Positions 33,950-43,808 are shown, counted from the first letter of the stretch. The stretch: 64,000 nucleotides of DNA from Nostoc sp. ATCC 43529 (GCA_003326205.1 LWTK01000105.1:253426-317425); one strand, 5' to 3'. Translations and numbers: made by a program. The notes: generated from the letters alone by a model not told the origin.

Positions 33950-36640
33950 TTATGGCAACTGATTTGCAATCATACTGACATCAACCGCTAGCTTTTTGCC
34001 CAACTTGAGCAACTGCCGACACTGATAAATATCTTCTTCATTGCTAAGGGTGGTAAGACACAAAGGTATTATCTGACTATGCAGACAACTGAAATATAAT
34101 TCTTGGGATCGATGTAAAGAAATATCAATATTTAATTGATCCCCGATATCAATTAACCGCTCCAATTGTTGGATATCTGCATTAAAACTACCATTTGCAT
34201 CATGTAACAATTGCCAGAGCGATCGCACAATTAACTGTTCTAGTATCTGTTTCCCGTCGGGAATATTCAACCGACAACGCAGATGTTTTGCTTCTGTGGC
34301 GATCGCCTCCAATTCTACTATGTGATTCCAACGCATTTGCGGTTCGGTAATATCTTGCTCAAGCGATCGCAATGTCATCATACAGCGATGCTCCAAAGCT
34401 ATCTCCGCGGCTACCTGCAATTCTTGTGGTACAGGTATTTGATCTCGGTGAAACGCCATCAGCACGCCATAATTATCACGGTAAACTTGGGTATAAAGTT
34501 GTCCTAAGCGTGTCAGTGTTTCCTGACTCAGTAACCGCATAATTCTGTGGCGTTCTTCAGCAAATAGATTTTCCAAGCTGAAAGTTTCTTCGCCAAAGAA
34601 TTGCGTCATTGCCAAGATGGTATGAGCCGCACTTGCTTGTTGCAGCGCCCCAAACACCTTTTCTTTTAATTGGGTGTAGTCACGCCGTCCAGTAAATTGT
34701 TGGATGCAGCAGTGGAAATCCCAACCTCCTAAATGCAGAACCGCAAACACTAAATGTTCGCTTTCCCAGGTAATTTCTGATACCAGTTTCAAATTGCCTA
34801 CAGCCAGAGTTAGCGATCCCATGCGTTGGAGTTGGTAATCTAGCTCATTGACGGCGTAGCAATAAACCCGCTTTGTGTGAGTTCCCATTGAGTGTCCGGT
34901 ACCCAGTGCCGATCCCTGATTCGTAAACAAGGAACTAATGGCATAATGGGCTGCTACTTGTTTAAAACCAAGTTGGGCTGTGAGTACTAGTTGGCGATAA
35001 ATTTCGCCACCATGTTTGAATTGATCGACATTACTGGGGGCTAGGCCAAGATGTTTGACGAAGCCTTTTTCCAATTGTACGCCAGCAACTTCCCCTGCCA
35101 ATTCCAAAGCACGGGCGGCGTAGCGGAGAATCTGCGTACCTTCTGGACGGGAAATTTCTTCAAAAAACCAGCCACAACTAGTAAACATCAACAAAGCATG
35201 ACGTTGCATTTCCAACAAACGCAGGGCGTCTACTTGTTCGGCGGCTGTTAGTTTGTGGGTTTGATGGCGAGAAAGGAAACGGTTGACATTGGCAGAAGAG
35301 CGATCGCGCATCACCTGAATATATTCATCCCGCGCTTGCCAGGGATCGCGAAATAACTGCCTGCCATATTCCTCATACACCTCAATTAGCTGATCCCGCA
35401 GCCAATTGAGAGCATCACGCAACGGACGACGCCATTTCTGATGCCAAACACCACCTTCTCCACCGCAACCACAGTTATCCTGCCATCTATCTACACCGTG
35501 GGCGCAACTCCAGGCTGTGATGGGCTTCAATTCCACTTCCCAAGTAGGAGCATTTAAGCTCAGGTAGTGGGCAAAGTTTGTCACCGTCCAACCTTGCTCA
35601 GGAAATTCTGTTGTGAAAGCGTAGGCTAAAGTTTTCTCTGTTCCTTTCTTGTGGTGTCCAAAGGTTTCGCCATCCGTGGCCACAGAAATTAACTGTGCAG
35701 GACGATGATCCCCACGCACCGCCGAACCGATACGTCCAGCAAAGCGATTGGCACTATAAACCACATCACTAAAACCCATGTCCCGCGATATGGGGCCATC
35801 GTAGAAGAAGATATCAATGTAGGGTAATCCTTCCCTACTTCCATCCTTAGAACTATCGTGAATCGTACTTAGAGGTGAAGATGAAGTGTCCAGCGTAGGG
35901 TTCAAATAACAACGATAGGGACGGGTGGGATCGATCTGACTACCGCCGACTTCGTACCATTCAGGATTGGGATTATCTTTAGTTGGGAATGGACGACAAC
36001 GCTGTGCTTGAGATGGTGCAAGGATAACGAAGCGAATACCTTCAGCAACTAAAGCTTCTAGAGTTGGGTAGTCCACACCGGTTTCTGCTAGCCACATACC
36101 TTCGGGATCGCGGCCAAAGCGGGAACGGAAGTCTTCTTTACCCCAGCGAATTTGGGTATATTTGTCGCGTTCATTCGCCAGAGGCATGATGATGTGATTG
36201 TATACTTGCGCGATCGCATTCCCGTGACCATGCAACCGTTGACTGCTCTTAGCATCGGCCTCCAAAATCCGCTGATAAACTTCCACATCGTAGCGTTCTA
36301 GCCACGACATCAGCGTTGGGCCGATATTAAAACTAAAATACTCATAATTGTTGACGATCCCCATCACTTCGCCTCGGTCATTTAAGACTCTGGCAAAAGC
36401 ATTTGGACGATAGCATTCCCAATGAATCCGCTCATTCCAGTCATGGAAAGGTGCAGCGCTCGGTTGGCGTTCAATCGCGTCCAGATAGGGATTTTCCCTC
36501 GGTGGCTGGTAAAAATGACCATGCACCGTCACATAAACACCATGAGCCGTTTTCAGGGGATCGGTCTGGTGAGTGTTCTGAGAATCTGAATGGAATGTTG
36601 ACGTTGAGCCATTAGCTGGCATTTGTGCAGCAGAAGTCAT
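33950..36640 (-). CDS. DUF3536 glycoside hydrolase family 57-like protein
   Basis: 896 aa from ATG 36638-36640 (MTSAAQMPANGS). GH57 N-terminal barrel signs: YVTVHGHFYQPPRENPYLDAI at the start, the WLAETGVDYPTLEALVAEGI block, ATDGETFGHHKKGTEKTLAYAF with acidic residues, and CSCAHGVDRWQDNCGCGGEGG. The DUF3536 region follows. GH57 enzymes include alpha-amylases and branching enzymes; this long form is typical of cyanobacteria and substrate is not established. An upstream in-frame start adding 27 residues (with Cys-rich MCSNYCRN) is less likely. Cytoplasmic, as no signal peptide is seen. Confidence 0.9.
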   Translation of the reverse strand: MTSAAQMPANGSTSTFHSDSQNTHQTDPLKTAHGVYVTVHGHFYQPPRENPYLDAIERQPSAAPFHDWNERIHWECYRPNAFARVLNDRGEVMGIVNNYEYFSFNIGPTLMSWLERYDVEVYQRILEADAKSSQRLHGHGNAIAQVYNHIIMPLANERDKYTQIRWGKEDFRSRFGRDPEGMWLAETGVDYPTLEALVAEGIRFVILAPSQAQRCRPFPTKDNPNPEWYEVGGSQIDPTRPYRCYLNPTLDTSSSPLSTIHDSSKDGSREGLPYIDIFFYDGPISRDMGFSDVVYSANRFAGRIGSAVRGDHRPAQLISVATDGETFGHHKKGTEKTLAYAFTTEFPEQGWTVTNFAHYLSLNAPTWEVELKPITAWSCAHGVDRWQDNCGCGGEGGVWHQKWRRPLRDALNWLRDQLIEVYEEYGRQLFRDPWQARDEYIQVMRDRSSANVNRFLSRHQTHKLTAAEQVDALRLLEMQRHALLMFTSCGWFFEEISRPEGTQILRYAARALELAGEVAGVQLEKGFVKHLGLAPSNVDQFKHGGEIYRQLVLTAQLGFKQVAAHYAISSLFTNQGSALGTGHSMGTHTKRVYCYAVNELDYQLQRMGSLTLAVGNLKLVSEITWESEHLVFAVLHLGGWDFHCCIQQFTGRRDYTQLKEKVFGALQQASAAHTILAMTQFFGEETFSLENLFAEERHRIMRLLSQETLTRLGQLYTQVYRDNYGVLMAFHRDQIPVPQELQVAAEIALEHRCMMTLRSLEQDITEPQMRWNHIVELEAIATEAKHLRCRLNIPDGKQILEQLIVRSLWQLLHDANGSFNADIQQLERLIDIGDQLNIDISLHRSQELYFSCLHSQIIPLCLTTLSNEEDIYQCRQLLKLGKKLAVDVSMIANQLP

Positions 36641-37186
36641 GTATATATATCCAAAACAAAAAACTCGCAGTTGCACCGTTAAACTTTGTGCATAAACGTT
36701 TCTACAATAGTTTGAACACAAAATCCGGTATAAACAACAACTATGAATACAACCAAATTTTTGAGAAAGCCGTTTTAGTATAGTGGGAAATCTGCGTTAT
36801 CGCACAGCCCTTTCCCCGAAGGCTTCAAGTAATTAGCCATTTAACAACGCCTCATTTAGGGGTTTTCTCGTTGGCAGCGCCAATCAAAAACTTAATTGTC
36901 TTTTAATATATTAAACCCCATTTTTGGTGTAATATCCTGAATCCATTTCATACTTTTGCAACAAAAGATTACGAACTCTTCTTAAATGGCAACATTATTT
37001 TACATAACATCCACAAGAGTAAACTGAAAACAGTAAAATCTCTGAATTGGCCTACAGAGGGTTGAGAGTATCCTATGGGAGTGATGACTAGTTAGGTGGG
37101 AATTCCCCACTAATTGATTCTGAATTCTGAATTCTGAATTCTGAATCAATTCAACACTCCAAATTTAAAATTTAGGACTACCCGCT
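36641..37186. other. Divergent intergenic region
   Basis: 546 bp between GH57 and the Ca2+/H+ exchanger. It contains an STRR of GAATTCT units at 37118-37147 and an imperfect hairpin at 37096-37111. No gene seen. Confidence 0.5.
37118..37147. repeat. Short heptanucleotide repeat
   Basis: Four units of CTGAATT before the exchanger gene. Degenerate single copies of the same word occur near 23361, 39797, 48150 and 55280. Confidence 0.7.
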
Positions 37187-38308
37187 GTGCATGATACCCT
37201 CAACTCAAACCAACAAATGTCAACTAAAAACATTATTTTTCTCGTTTTGTTACTGTTTATCCCGGTTTCTCTGGCAGCCCACTTTCTGGAGTGGGGAGAA
37301 TTGATAGTTTTCATTACAGCTGGATTAGCGATTTTGCCTTTAGCGGCTTGGATGGGAACGGCCACAGAAGAAATTGCTGTAGTAGTGGGGCCGTCATTAG
37401 GGGGTTTATTAAACGCCACTTTTGGCAATGCTACAGAACTGATCATAGCGCTAGTAGCTCTAAAGGCTGGTTTGATAGATGTAGTCAAAGCCAGTATCAC
37501 GGGATCGATTATCGGTAACTTACTGCTGGTGATGGGTCTTTCCATGCTTTTGGGAGGGCTGCGTTACAAAGAACAAACATTTCAGCCAATTGTGGCGCGG
37601 GTGAATGCTGCTTCGATGAATTTAGCTGTGATTGCCATTTTGTTGCCCACAGCTATGAACTACACCGCTATAGGAGTTAACGAACAAACGCTGCAATATC
37701 TATCTGTTGCTGTTGCCGTAGTGTTAATTCTGGTTTACGCCCTAACGTTGCTGTTTTCCATGAAAACTCACTCTTATTTGTATGATGTGGGTGTAGCAGA
37801 AACAGAAGAAGAGGAAATTTCCCATAGCAAACCCAATGTTGCCTTGTGGGTTGGCGTGCTGCTAGTATGCACCTTGTTAGTGGCAGTTGAGTCTGAAATG
37901 CTGGTGGATTCTCTAGAAGTAGCTACATCCCAGCTAGGTTTGACATCATTGTTTACAGGGGTGATTTTAGTTCCCATCATTGGTAACGCTGCTGAACACG
38001 CCACAGCGGTGACCGTAGCTATGAAAGATAAAATGGATCTTTCCCTTTCTGTGGCTGTGGGATCGAGTATGCAGATTGCCCTATTTGTCGCGCCTGTGTT
38101 GGTGATAGCAGGATTGGTATTGGGTCAGCCGATGGATTTAGATTTCAAACCCTTTGAATTAGTGGCTGTGGTTGTATCAGTGTTGATTGCAAATACCATT
38201 AGTTCTGATGGTAGGTCTAATTGGCTGGAAGGCACTTTATTATTAGCTGCTTATACAGTGTTGGGGTTCGCCTTCTACTTCCATCCAGTGATGGGTGGTA
38301 TGGGTTAG
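37187..38308 (+). CDS. cax: Calcium/proton exchanger (CAX family)
   Basis: 373 aa, about 11 membrane spans. The two CAX repeats are clear: GNATELIIALVALKAGLIDVVKASITGSIIGNLLLVMG (about 85-122) and GNAAEHATAVTVAMKDKMDLSLSVAVGSSMQIALF (about 266-300), each with the conserved acidic residue and G-N-E pattern that bind calcium. An acidic loop ETEEEE lies between halves. GTG 37187 is chosen because AGGA (37174-37177) is 9 bases upstream; ATG at 37217 is the alternative and would shorten the N-terminus by 10. Probably exports calcium for salt and pH tolerance. Confidence 0.92.
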   Translation: MHDTLNSNQQMSTKNIIFLVLLLFIPVSLAAHFLEWGELIVFITAGLAILPLAAWMGTATEEIAVVVGPSLGGLLNATFGNATELIIALVALKAGLIDVVKASITGSIIGNLLLVMGLSMLLGGLRYKEQTFQPIVARVNAASMNLAVIAILLPTAMNYTAIGVNEQTLQYLSVAVAVVLILVYALTLLFSMKTHSYLYDVGVAETEEEEISHSKPNVALWVGVLLVCTLLVAVESEMLVDSLEVATSQLGLTSLFTGVILVPIIGNAAEHATAVTVAMKDKMDLSLSVAVGSSMQIALFVAPVLVIAGLVLGQPMDLDFKPFELVAVVVSVLIANTISSDGRSNWLEGTLLLAAYTVLGFAFYFHPVMGGMG

Positions 38309-38385
38309 TTAATTTCCAGCGCTCAGGCTTAGCCCGTCGTAGACATTGCTCCAAGCTTAACCCAAAGCGATCGCTGTTGATTATG

Positions 38386-38407
38386 GGTAATTAGTCGTCT
38401 AATTACC
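38386..38407 (+). terminator. Stem-loop behind the Ca2+/H+ exchanger
   Basis: GGTAATTAG (38386-38394) pairs with CTAATTACC (38399-38407) across TCGT, 78 bp past the stop. Weak (AT-rich) stem, no strong T-run. Confidence 0.35.
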
Positions 38408-38582
38408 TATTTCCAAAGATATAAAATAATTAGTAAAAAATATTTTCTCTAGTTTTTTCCAGAATTTTGTATTCTTAATCACTTTTTTTCGATTAAATTG
38501 ATGCACTGTGGTATTCAAGGCTTAGTATAATCAACCACAGAGAAAACAAGAGTGAAAATTTGTTCCTAAATTTATAGAAGAG

Positions 38583-39797
38583 ATGATTCAAATTCTGGAT
38601 TCTACTTTGAGAGAAGGGGAACAAACTCCTGGAGTTTATTTTCCTCCTGATGTCAAGTTAGCGATCGCTCAGTTTTTAGATTGCATCGGAATTGATATTA
38701 TTGAAGCTGGTAATCCGGCGGTAGATAGAGAAATTGCTTTGGCGATCGCTCGGATTGCCAATGCTGGGCTTAAGGCTAAGATAGGCGCTCATTCACTTTG
38801 TCGAAAAGATGATGTCAAAAAAGCACTAGACTGTGGTGTCAATTTTTTAGGTATCTTTTATAGCGTTTCCGAGAAACGATTGCAGCAGGATTATGACATT
38901 GGTCTAGAAAAAGCTATAGAAAAAATTGTTGAAGTTATAAGTTATGCCAGAGAGCAGCAAGAAAACTTAGTAATTCGTTATACTCCAGAAGATACAGTGC
39001 GATCGCCTATAGAAAACGTGATTGCAGCGGCGATCGCAGCAGTCCGAGCAGGAGCTAATATTATTAGCATAGCTGATACAACTGGATACACAACACCATT
39101 TGCTCAAAATCGCAGTATTTCTTATTATGTGAAAACCCTCAAAAAGGAATTTGCAAGACAGCAATTATATCCAAAAATAGAAATTCATTGCCACAACGAT
39201 CGCGGTTTAGCCTTAGCAAATGCGCTAGATGCTTACAAGGCGGGAGCGGATATTATTGATGTAACTGTCATGGGATTAGGAGAGCGTTCTGGCATTGTTG
39301 ATTTAGCAGAATTACTCATAAATTTAACAGATATACTTGAAGAAAAACCATCTTGGAATTTAAGCCATTTAAAGGAATTATATGATTTTGTCAGCGAACA
39401 TTCCCACATATCTATTTCTCCTCATCATCCCTTAGTGGGAAAAAATGCCTTTACCCACTATGCGGGCGTTCATGTCAATGCTGTAGCAAAAGATGAAAAG
39501 CTCTATCAAAGTTTAAACCCAGAAGTTTTAGGAATAAAAAGTAGCTTGGCATTAGGGATGCAATCAGGATATATTGCTGTAAAACTGGCTCTCAAGCAAA
39601 TTGGTAGAGAAGAACTTATTGAAAACCAAGATTTAGTAATTAAGATTTTTCAAGAAATCAAAGAAATTGCTAAACGAGGAACTCCAATTGATATTGAGAA
39701 AGAATTGCCAGCAATTGTAGAGTGTTGCACTGGTAGCCAAATAATTACTAGTGAGATTTGTTCCGTTTCCGGCTATACCATTTCACGAAAATTCTGA
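38583..39797 (+). CDS. Homocitrate/isopropylmalate synthase-family enzyme
   Basis: 404 aa, DRE-TIM metallolyase fold. It begins LDSTLREGEQTPGVYF, where the D-T-L-R-E-G-E-Q signature binds the substrates and metal; HCHNDRGLALANALDAYKAGADIIDVTVMGLGERSGIVDLAEL is the conserved second block with metal-binding His residues. Condenses acetyl-CoA with an alpha-keto acid. Homocitrate synthase (NifV or Lys20-like) is favoured by the DSTLREGEQ form, but 2-isopropylmalate synthase-like and specialised enzymes share it. No nif genes are near, and no neighbouring lysine or leucine gene helps. RBS AGAAGAG precedes ATG 38583. Family certain, substrate not. Confidence 0.85.
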   Translation: MIQILDSTLREGEQTPGVYFPPDVKLAIAQFLDCIGIDIIEAGNPAVDREIALAIARIANAGLKAKIGAHSLCRKDDVKKALDCGVNFLGIFYSVSEKRLQQDYDIGLEKAIEKIVEVISYAREQQENLVIRYTPEDTVRSPIENVIAAAIAAVRAGANIISIADTTGYTTPFAQNRSISYYVKTLKKEFARQQLYPKIEIHCHNDRGLALANALDAYKAGADIIDVTVMGLGERSGIVDLAELLINLTDILEEKPSWNLSHLKELYDFVSEHSHISISPHHPLVGKNAFTHYAGVHVNAVAKDEKLYQSLNPEVLGIKSSLALGMQSGYIAVKLALKQIGREELIENQDLVIKIFQEIKEIAKRGTPIDIEKELPAIVECCTGSQIITSEICSVSGYTISRKF

Positions 39798-39819
39798 ATT
39801 CTGAGTTCTGAATTCTTCT

Positions 39820-42800
39820 TCAACTAACTCTGTGTTTTATGGGAATTTCGATCCAGAACTCACAGCCTTTACCAGGCTGAGAAACGCAGTTGATATTACC
39901 GCCATGTTTTTCCACAATAATTTGATAGCTAATAGATAGCCCCAAACCAGTGCCGTGACCGGGTTGCTTAGTAGTAAAGAAAGGTTCAAAAATGCGCGAT
40001 CGCATCATTTCTGGAATACCACAACCATTGTCTGCAATGCAAATGATAATAGTATTCCATTGTCGGACTTTTGTCCGAATCCATATTTTTGGATTGTCAA
40101 TTATTTTACCAAAATTGACTGCATGTTCCAGAGCATCGATCGCATTATTTAGAATATTCATAAATACCTGATTCATCTGCGCTGCATAGCAGACTACTGG
40201 TGGTAAATCGCCATATTCTTTAATTATTTCAATGGCAAAAGAATTAGTTTGTGGTTGCAATCGATGTTGTAAAATTAACAAAGTACTATCAATACCTTCA
40301 TGCAAATCAACGGGTTTCATTTCGGCTTCATCGAGTCGAGAAAAACTTCGTAAAGACAATACTAATTGAGAAATTCGTTCTGCACCCATTGTCATGGAAG
40401 TGAGAATTTTTGGTAAGTCATCGGCAATAAAATCTAAATCTATATCTGTTGCTTGCTTTTGAATTTCTGCTGTTATTTGTGGATACTGTTTATCATAGTT
40501 ACGAAGTAATTTTAATAAATTTTCAGCATGTTCGCTAACATAAGTGATATTGCCGTAAATGAAACTAATTGGATTGTTAATTTCATGTGCAATCCCAGCA
40601 ACTAATTGTCCTAAGCCTGCCATTTTTTCGCTTTGAATCAACTGGCTTTGAGTTTGCTGCAATTCTTTAAGAGTCTGGGCGAGTTCTTCTTTTTGACGTT
40701 GAGTCTGTTCGAGTAATTCCGCTTGTTGAAGTCCTACTCCTAGCTGAGTGCCAATTTGCATCAGCAAATCTACTTCATCTTCTTGCCAATCACGAGACTT
40801 CATATTTTGATATGCTGCTAGCAATCCCCAGAGTTTCTCGCCCTGGAAAATTGGCACAATCATATATGCCCTAGCCTTAATTAGCTCGATTGGGACAATA
40901 TCACAGACAGAATAATTAGCTTTGTAAATATCCTTAATGACAAGTGTTTGACCATTAGCAAAGTCTCCACCTTGAGTATTTTGCAAGTAATCATCTGCAA
41001 TCTGCTGTATGAGTTCCTTGACTGGTATCCAACCTTCGCCTAAGGACTCAGCAACAAATTCGCCACTCCAATCAGCCCGAAATCGATAGATTGTCACTCT
41101 ATCAACTTCTAACAGGCGTCGGACTTCTTCTGTGCTGGTAGCAAAGATGGTATCAATATCAAGAGATTGGCGAATTTTCTCTACCGTTGCGGCTAAGGCT
41201 TTCTCCCTTTCAGCAGCTTTAGCCAACTTCTGGGCTTGTACTTGCACCTTCCTTAAAGATTCAGCTTGTTGTAATGCTACTCCCAATTGCACGCCAACTT
41301 GCGCCAACAAGTTAATTTCCTCATCTTGCCAATAACGGGGCTGGGAGTTTTGATAAGCTACCAACAATCCCCAAAGCTTTTCACCTTGAGAAATAGGGAC
41401 AAAAACTTCATTACGGGCATACTTACCTGCTTGGGTTCCTTGCACAAGAACGCCTTCCGTCACAGGTTGGGGCTTAACCACTGGCGTCCAGCCATCAACA
41501 ATAGAATCAGCGACAAATTCGCCACTCCAATCGGGATAAAAACGATAAATTGCCACTCGTTCTACTTCTAATAACCGTCGGACTTCTTGAGTAGTGGTTT
41601 TAAAAATGGCTTCAATTTCCAGTGACTGACGAATTTTTTCTACGGTGTTCGCTAAAGCTCTTTGTCTTTCAGCAGCTTTACTGATTTGTGCTGCTTGGAG
41701 TTGCATTTGTTGTAAAAATTCAGCTTGCTGCAAAGCTACACCTAGTTGGGTGCTAACTTGGGTGAGCAAATAAACCTCATCTTCTTGCCAATCGCGAGTT
41801 CCGCCGTTCTGGTATACTGCTAGCAAACCCCAGATATTTTGCCCGTGGTAAATAGCAATGATCGCATAAGCTTTTGCTTGATAGATCTCTAAAATTTTAA
41901 TGTAGCAGTCGCTAAAGCCTGCATTATAAATATCATTACAAAGACGGTATACTTCACTTCTGTTAAAGCGGCCGCCTGCTGTTTCTTGTAGGTAGGTATC
42001 AGCAACTGGGGGTTTAGCTAAATCTTTAGCACTACACTCACTGACATTTTCGCTCAATTCTGGCCGGTGGAATTGCTCATCAATGAGCGAGATCCAACCC
42101 TCTGCCACTGATTCAAACACAAATTTACCACTCCAATCTGAATTAAAGCGATAAATCGCCACGCGATCGGCATTTAGCAGCTGTCTGAGTTCTGCGGTGC
42201 TGGTGCGGAAAATACTTTCCAAGTCCAAGGATTGACGAATTTTCTCAATAGTTATGGCTATGGTTCTTTGCCATTCTGCTGCTTTTTCTTTAGCTTTGGC
42301 TTGTGCTAATTGTGCGGATTGTAGTTTTACTTGTTCTAGGTAATCTGCTTGCTGTAAAGCTACTCCTAGATGTTCGGCAATCAGTTGCACAAACTCAATT
42401 TCTGACGCTTCCCATTGCCGAGGACTATCACACTGATGAATACACAACAATCCCCATAAATCTTTACCTTTCAACAAGGGAGCAACAATATTGGCGCGTA
42501 CCTGAAATCTTTCTAGAATCTGGACGTAGCAATCACTGGCGCTAACTTGATAGATATCAGCTGTGGCTTTAATTCGGCCTTGCTGATAAAGTTCTGCAAA
42601 ATCTTCGGCAAAGCAGTGATCCCGGACTTTGGCTGCTAGTGCTGAACTTAATTCACCTCGCACATCTTCGGAGATAAATTCTCCTTCCCATGCCAAATCA
42701 GGATAAAAACGAAACACGCCGACTCGATCGCTTTTTAAAAGCTGACGAACTTCAGTAACTGTAATTTTAAAAATGGCATCTATATCTAAAGATTCACGAA

Positions 42801-42927
42801 TTCGGGCAATAACTCCAGACAAAGCTTTTTGTTGCTCATTCTGACGCAAGGAAAATGCCACATCTGAATGAGATTGTTGCTGTTCTGAATTTGATTCTAT
42901 GGGTTGAATAATAGAGGAGTTTTCCAT
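39820..42927 (-). CDS. Four-GAF-domain sensor histidine kinase
   Basis: 1035 aa, soluble. Four GAF domains at about 42-190, 228-400, 428-555 and 583-735, each beginning with a RIRESLDID/KIRQSL-type helix and a (R)V-x-I-Y-R-F strand. Helical linkers join them. Then a dimerisation helix with His781 in GIAHEINNP, and HATPase with MNILNNAIDALEHAVN, NGCGIPEMM and GTGLGLSIS. GAF1 carries DHCF at 103-106 and Cys133-Tyr134 in the usual chromophore-attachment window, and GAF2 has Cys341-Tyr342; GAF3 lacks both, and GAF4 has only Cys675. So bilin binding in GAF1 is possible. No receiver domain. The downstream response regulator is not adjacent. Confidence 0.9.
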   Translation of the reverse strand: MENSSIIQPIESNSEQQQSHSDVAFSLRQNEQQKALSGVIARIRESLDIDAIFKITVTEVRQLLKSDRVGVFRFYPDLAWEGEFISEDVRGELSSALAAKVRDHCFAEDFAELYQQGRIKATADIYQVSASDCYVQILERFQVRANIVAPLLKGKDLWGLLCIHQCDSPRQWEASEIEFVQLIAEHLGVALQQADYLEQVKLQSAQLAQAKAKEKAAEWQRTIAITIEKIRQSLDLESIFRTSTAELRQLLNADRVAIYRFNSDWSGKFVFESVAEGWISLIDEQFHRPELSENVSECSAKDLAKPPVADTYLQETAGGRFNRSEVYRLCNDIYNAGFSDCYIKILEIYQAKAYAIIAIYHGQNIWGLLAVYQNGGTRDWQEDEVYLLTQVSTQLGVALQQAEFLQQMQLQAAQISKAAERQRALANTVEKIRQSLEIEAIFKTTTQEVRRLLEVERVAIYRFYPDWSGEFVADSIVDGWTPVVKPQPVTEGVLVQGTQAGKYARNEVFVPISQGEKLWGLLVAYQNSQPRYWQDEEINLLAQVGVQLGVALQQAESLRKVQVQAQKLAKAAEREKALAATVEKIRQSLDIDTIFATSTEEVRRLLEVDRVTIYRFRADWSGEFVAESLGEGWIPVKELIQQIADDYLQNTQGGDFANGQTLVIKDIYKANYSVCDIVPIELIKARAYMIVPIFQGEKLWGLLAAYQNMKSRDWQEDEVDLLMQIGTQLGVGLQQAELLEQTQRQKEELAQTLKELQQTQSQLIQSEKMAGLGQLVAGIAHEINNPISFIYGNITYVSEHAENLLKLLRNYDKQYPQITAEIQKQATDIDLDFIADDLPKILTSMTMGAERISQLVLSLRSFSRLDEAEMKPVDLHEGIDSTLLILQHRLQPQTNSFAIEIIKEYGDLPPVVCYAAQMNQVFMNILNNAIDALEHAVNFGKIIDNPKIWIRTKVRQWNTIIICIADNGCGIPEMMRSRIFEPFFTTKQPGHGTGLGLSISYQIIVEKHGGNINCVSQPGKGCEFWIEIPIKHRVS

Positions 42928-43223
42928 TCCCTGGGGAATTTTAAATATTAAAAGTTCTCCATCTCATAGTTCCCTCAACCATCGCAAAGGTAACAATTAT
43001 TTGGGTAAAAGGGACTGGTGACTGGGGATTAGGGACTGGGAATTGAGCAAAAAACAGAAAAATTATGGTCTTTGTCTAATTACTGGCAATTTTTAGTATT
43101 AATTACGCATACTCTGAGATTCTTGGCGTTCTTGGCGTCTTGGCGGTTGGAAAAATTAAGCTTTTTACAGATAAGTCCTAAAATTATGCAGGGAGACTCA
43201 GAAAAGGCGACCAAATAAAATTA
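42928..43223. other. Intergenic region before the petN operon terminator
   Basis: No gene seen. Degenerate GGGACTGG-type repeats around 43010-43045 and a CTTGGCGT direct repeat at 43125-43142. It lies upstream of the GAF kinase. Confidence 0.4.
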
Positions 43224-43254
43224 TGTAGGGACATGATATTATCATGTCCCTACA
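43224..43254 (-). terminator. Terminator-like palindrome after petN operon
   Basis: TGTAGGGACATGATA (43224-43238) pairs perfectly with TATCATGTCCCTACA (43240-43254), a 15-bp stem with 1-nt turn. On the minus strand it is followed by TAATTTTATTT, a T-rich tract. It starts 26 bp past the 54-residue gene. Confidence 0.7.
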
Positions 43255-43279
43255 AAAAGATTTTTCAACTACGAGCGGA

Positions 43280-43444
43280 TTATCGCCGCTTGGGAGTGGT
43301 GCTGCGAGTGGTGCGTTTTTCTTCATCTCGACGACGGCGATCGCGCCAATCTGCCAGGGTCAAATAACCAATGCCACCTGTCACTGCTACCAGCAGCACT
43401 ACGGCAATTAAAGCCAAAATACTCAGGAATGGACTTTCTACCAT
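43280..43444 (-). CDS. 54-aa single-span membrane protein downstream of petN
   Basis: Opens with ATG at 43442-43444, four bases after the petN stop, so translated with it. Residues about 5-29 (PFLSILALIAVVLLVAVTGG) form one membrane span; the C-terminus is strongly charged (DWRDRRRRDEEKRTTR) and should face the cytosol. It is too short to have been named here and I do not recognise its family. Position suggests a thylakoid-membrane role near cytochrome b6f, which is inference. The terminator palindrome follows. Confidence 0.75.
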   Translation of the reverse strand: MVESPFLSILALIAVVLLVAVTGGIGYLTLADWRDRRRRDEEKRTTRSTTPKRR

Positions 43445-43448
43445 GCCG

Positions 43449-43538
43449 TTACAGTCCGTTACGTCCCCAGACTACCATTGCAATTGACCAAGTGAACACG
43501 ACTAGCAGTGATACCCAGCCCAGTGTCAAAATTTCCAT
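43449..43538 (-). CDS. petN: Cytochrome b6f complex subunit PetN (29 aa)
   Basis: 29 residues beginning MEILTLGWVSLLVVF and ending WGRNGL, the near-invariant PetN sequence (cytochrome b6f subunit VIII), with a single thylakoid membrane span. It is needed for assembly and stability of the b6f complex that passes electrons from plastoquinol to plastocyanin or cytochrome c6. Start ATG 43536-43538 with GGGAC close upstream (43543-43547). The 54-residue gene follows after four bases. Confidence 0.98.
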   Translation of the reverse strand: MEILTLGWVSLLVVFTWSIAMVVWGRNGL

Positions 43539-43720
43539 AGTCCCGCTTTTCAAATCATTACAAAAGGTTTCTAATGTTTATCATACAAGGATTGGGCAGG
43601 CTGAGATTTTTTTATCAATGATGTTGTAAGTTTTGTGGGCGATCGCTTTTTGGACTATCTGGATATTAGTACTTATACCAATTCTTTATGAAGATGCATT
43701 TAATTTTTTTAACGAACCGC

Positions 43721-43808
43721 CTTCTCTACGAGAGGCTTCCGCCAACGCGTTCGCGTAGCGTCTCGTAGAGAAGCGTCTCGTTCGCTCTTAGCGTCTCGTA
43801 GAGAAGAG
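43721..43808. repeat. Small dispersed repeat cluster
   Basis: CTTCTCTACGAGA at 43721-43733 is the exact inverse of TCTCGTAGAGAAG at 43761-43773 and 43794-43806. Between them are GCGTTCGCGTAGCG-type words. This looks like a nest of the very small mobile repeats reported in Nostocales. Confidence 0.65.
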
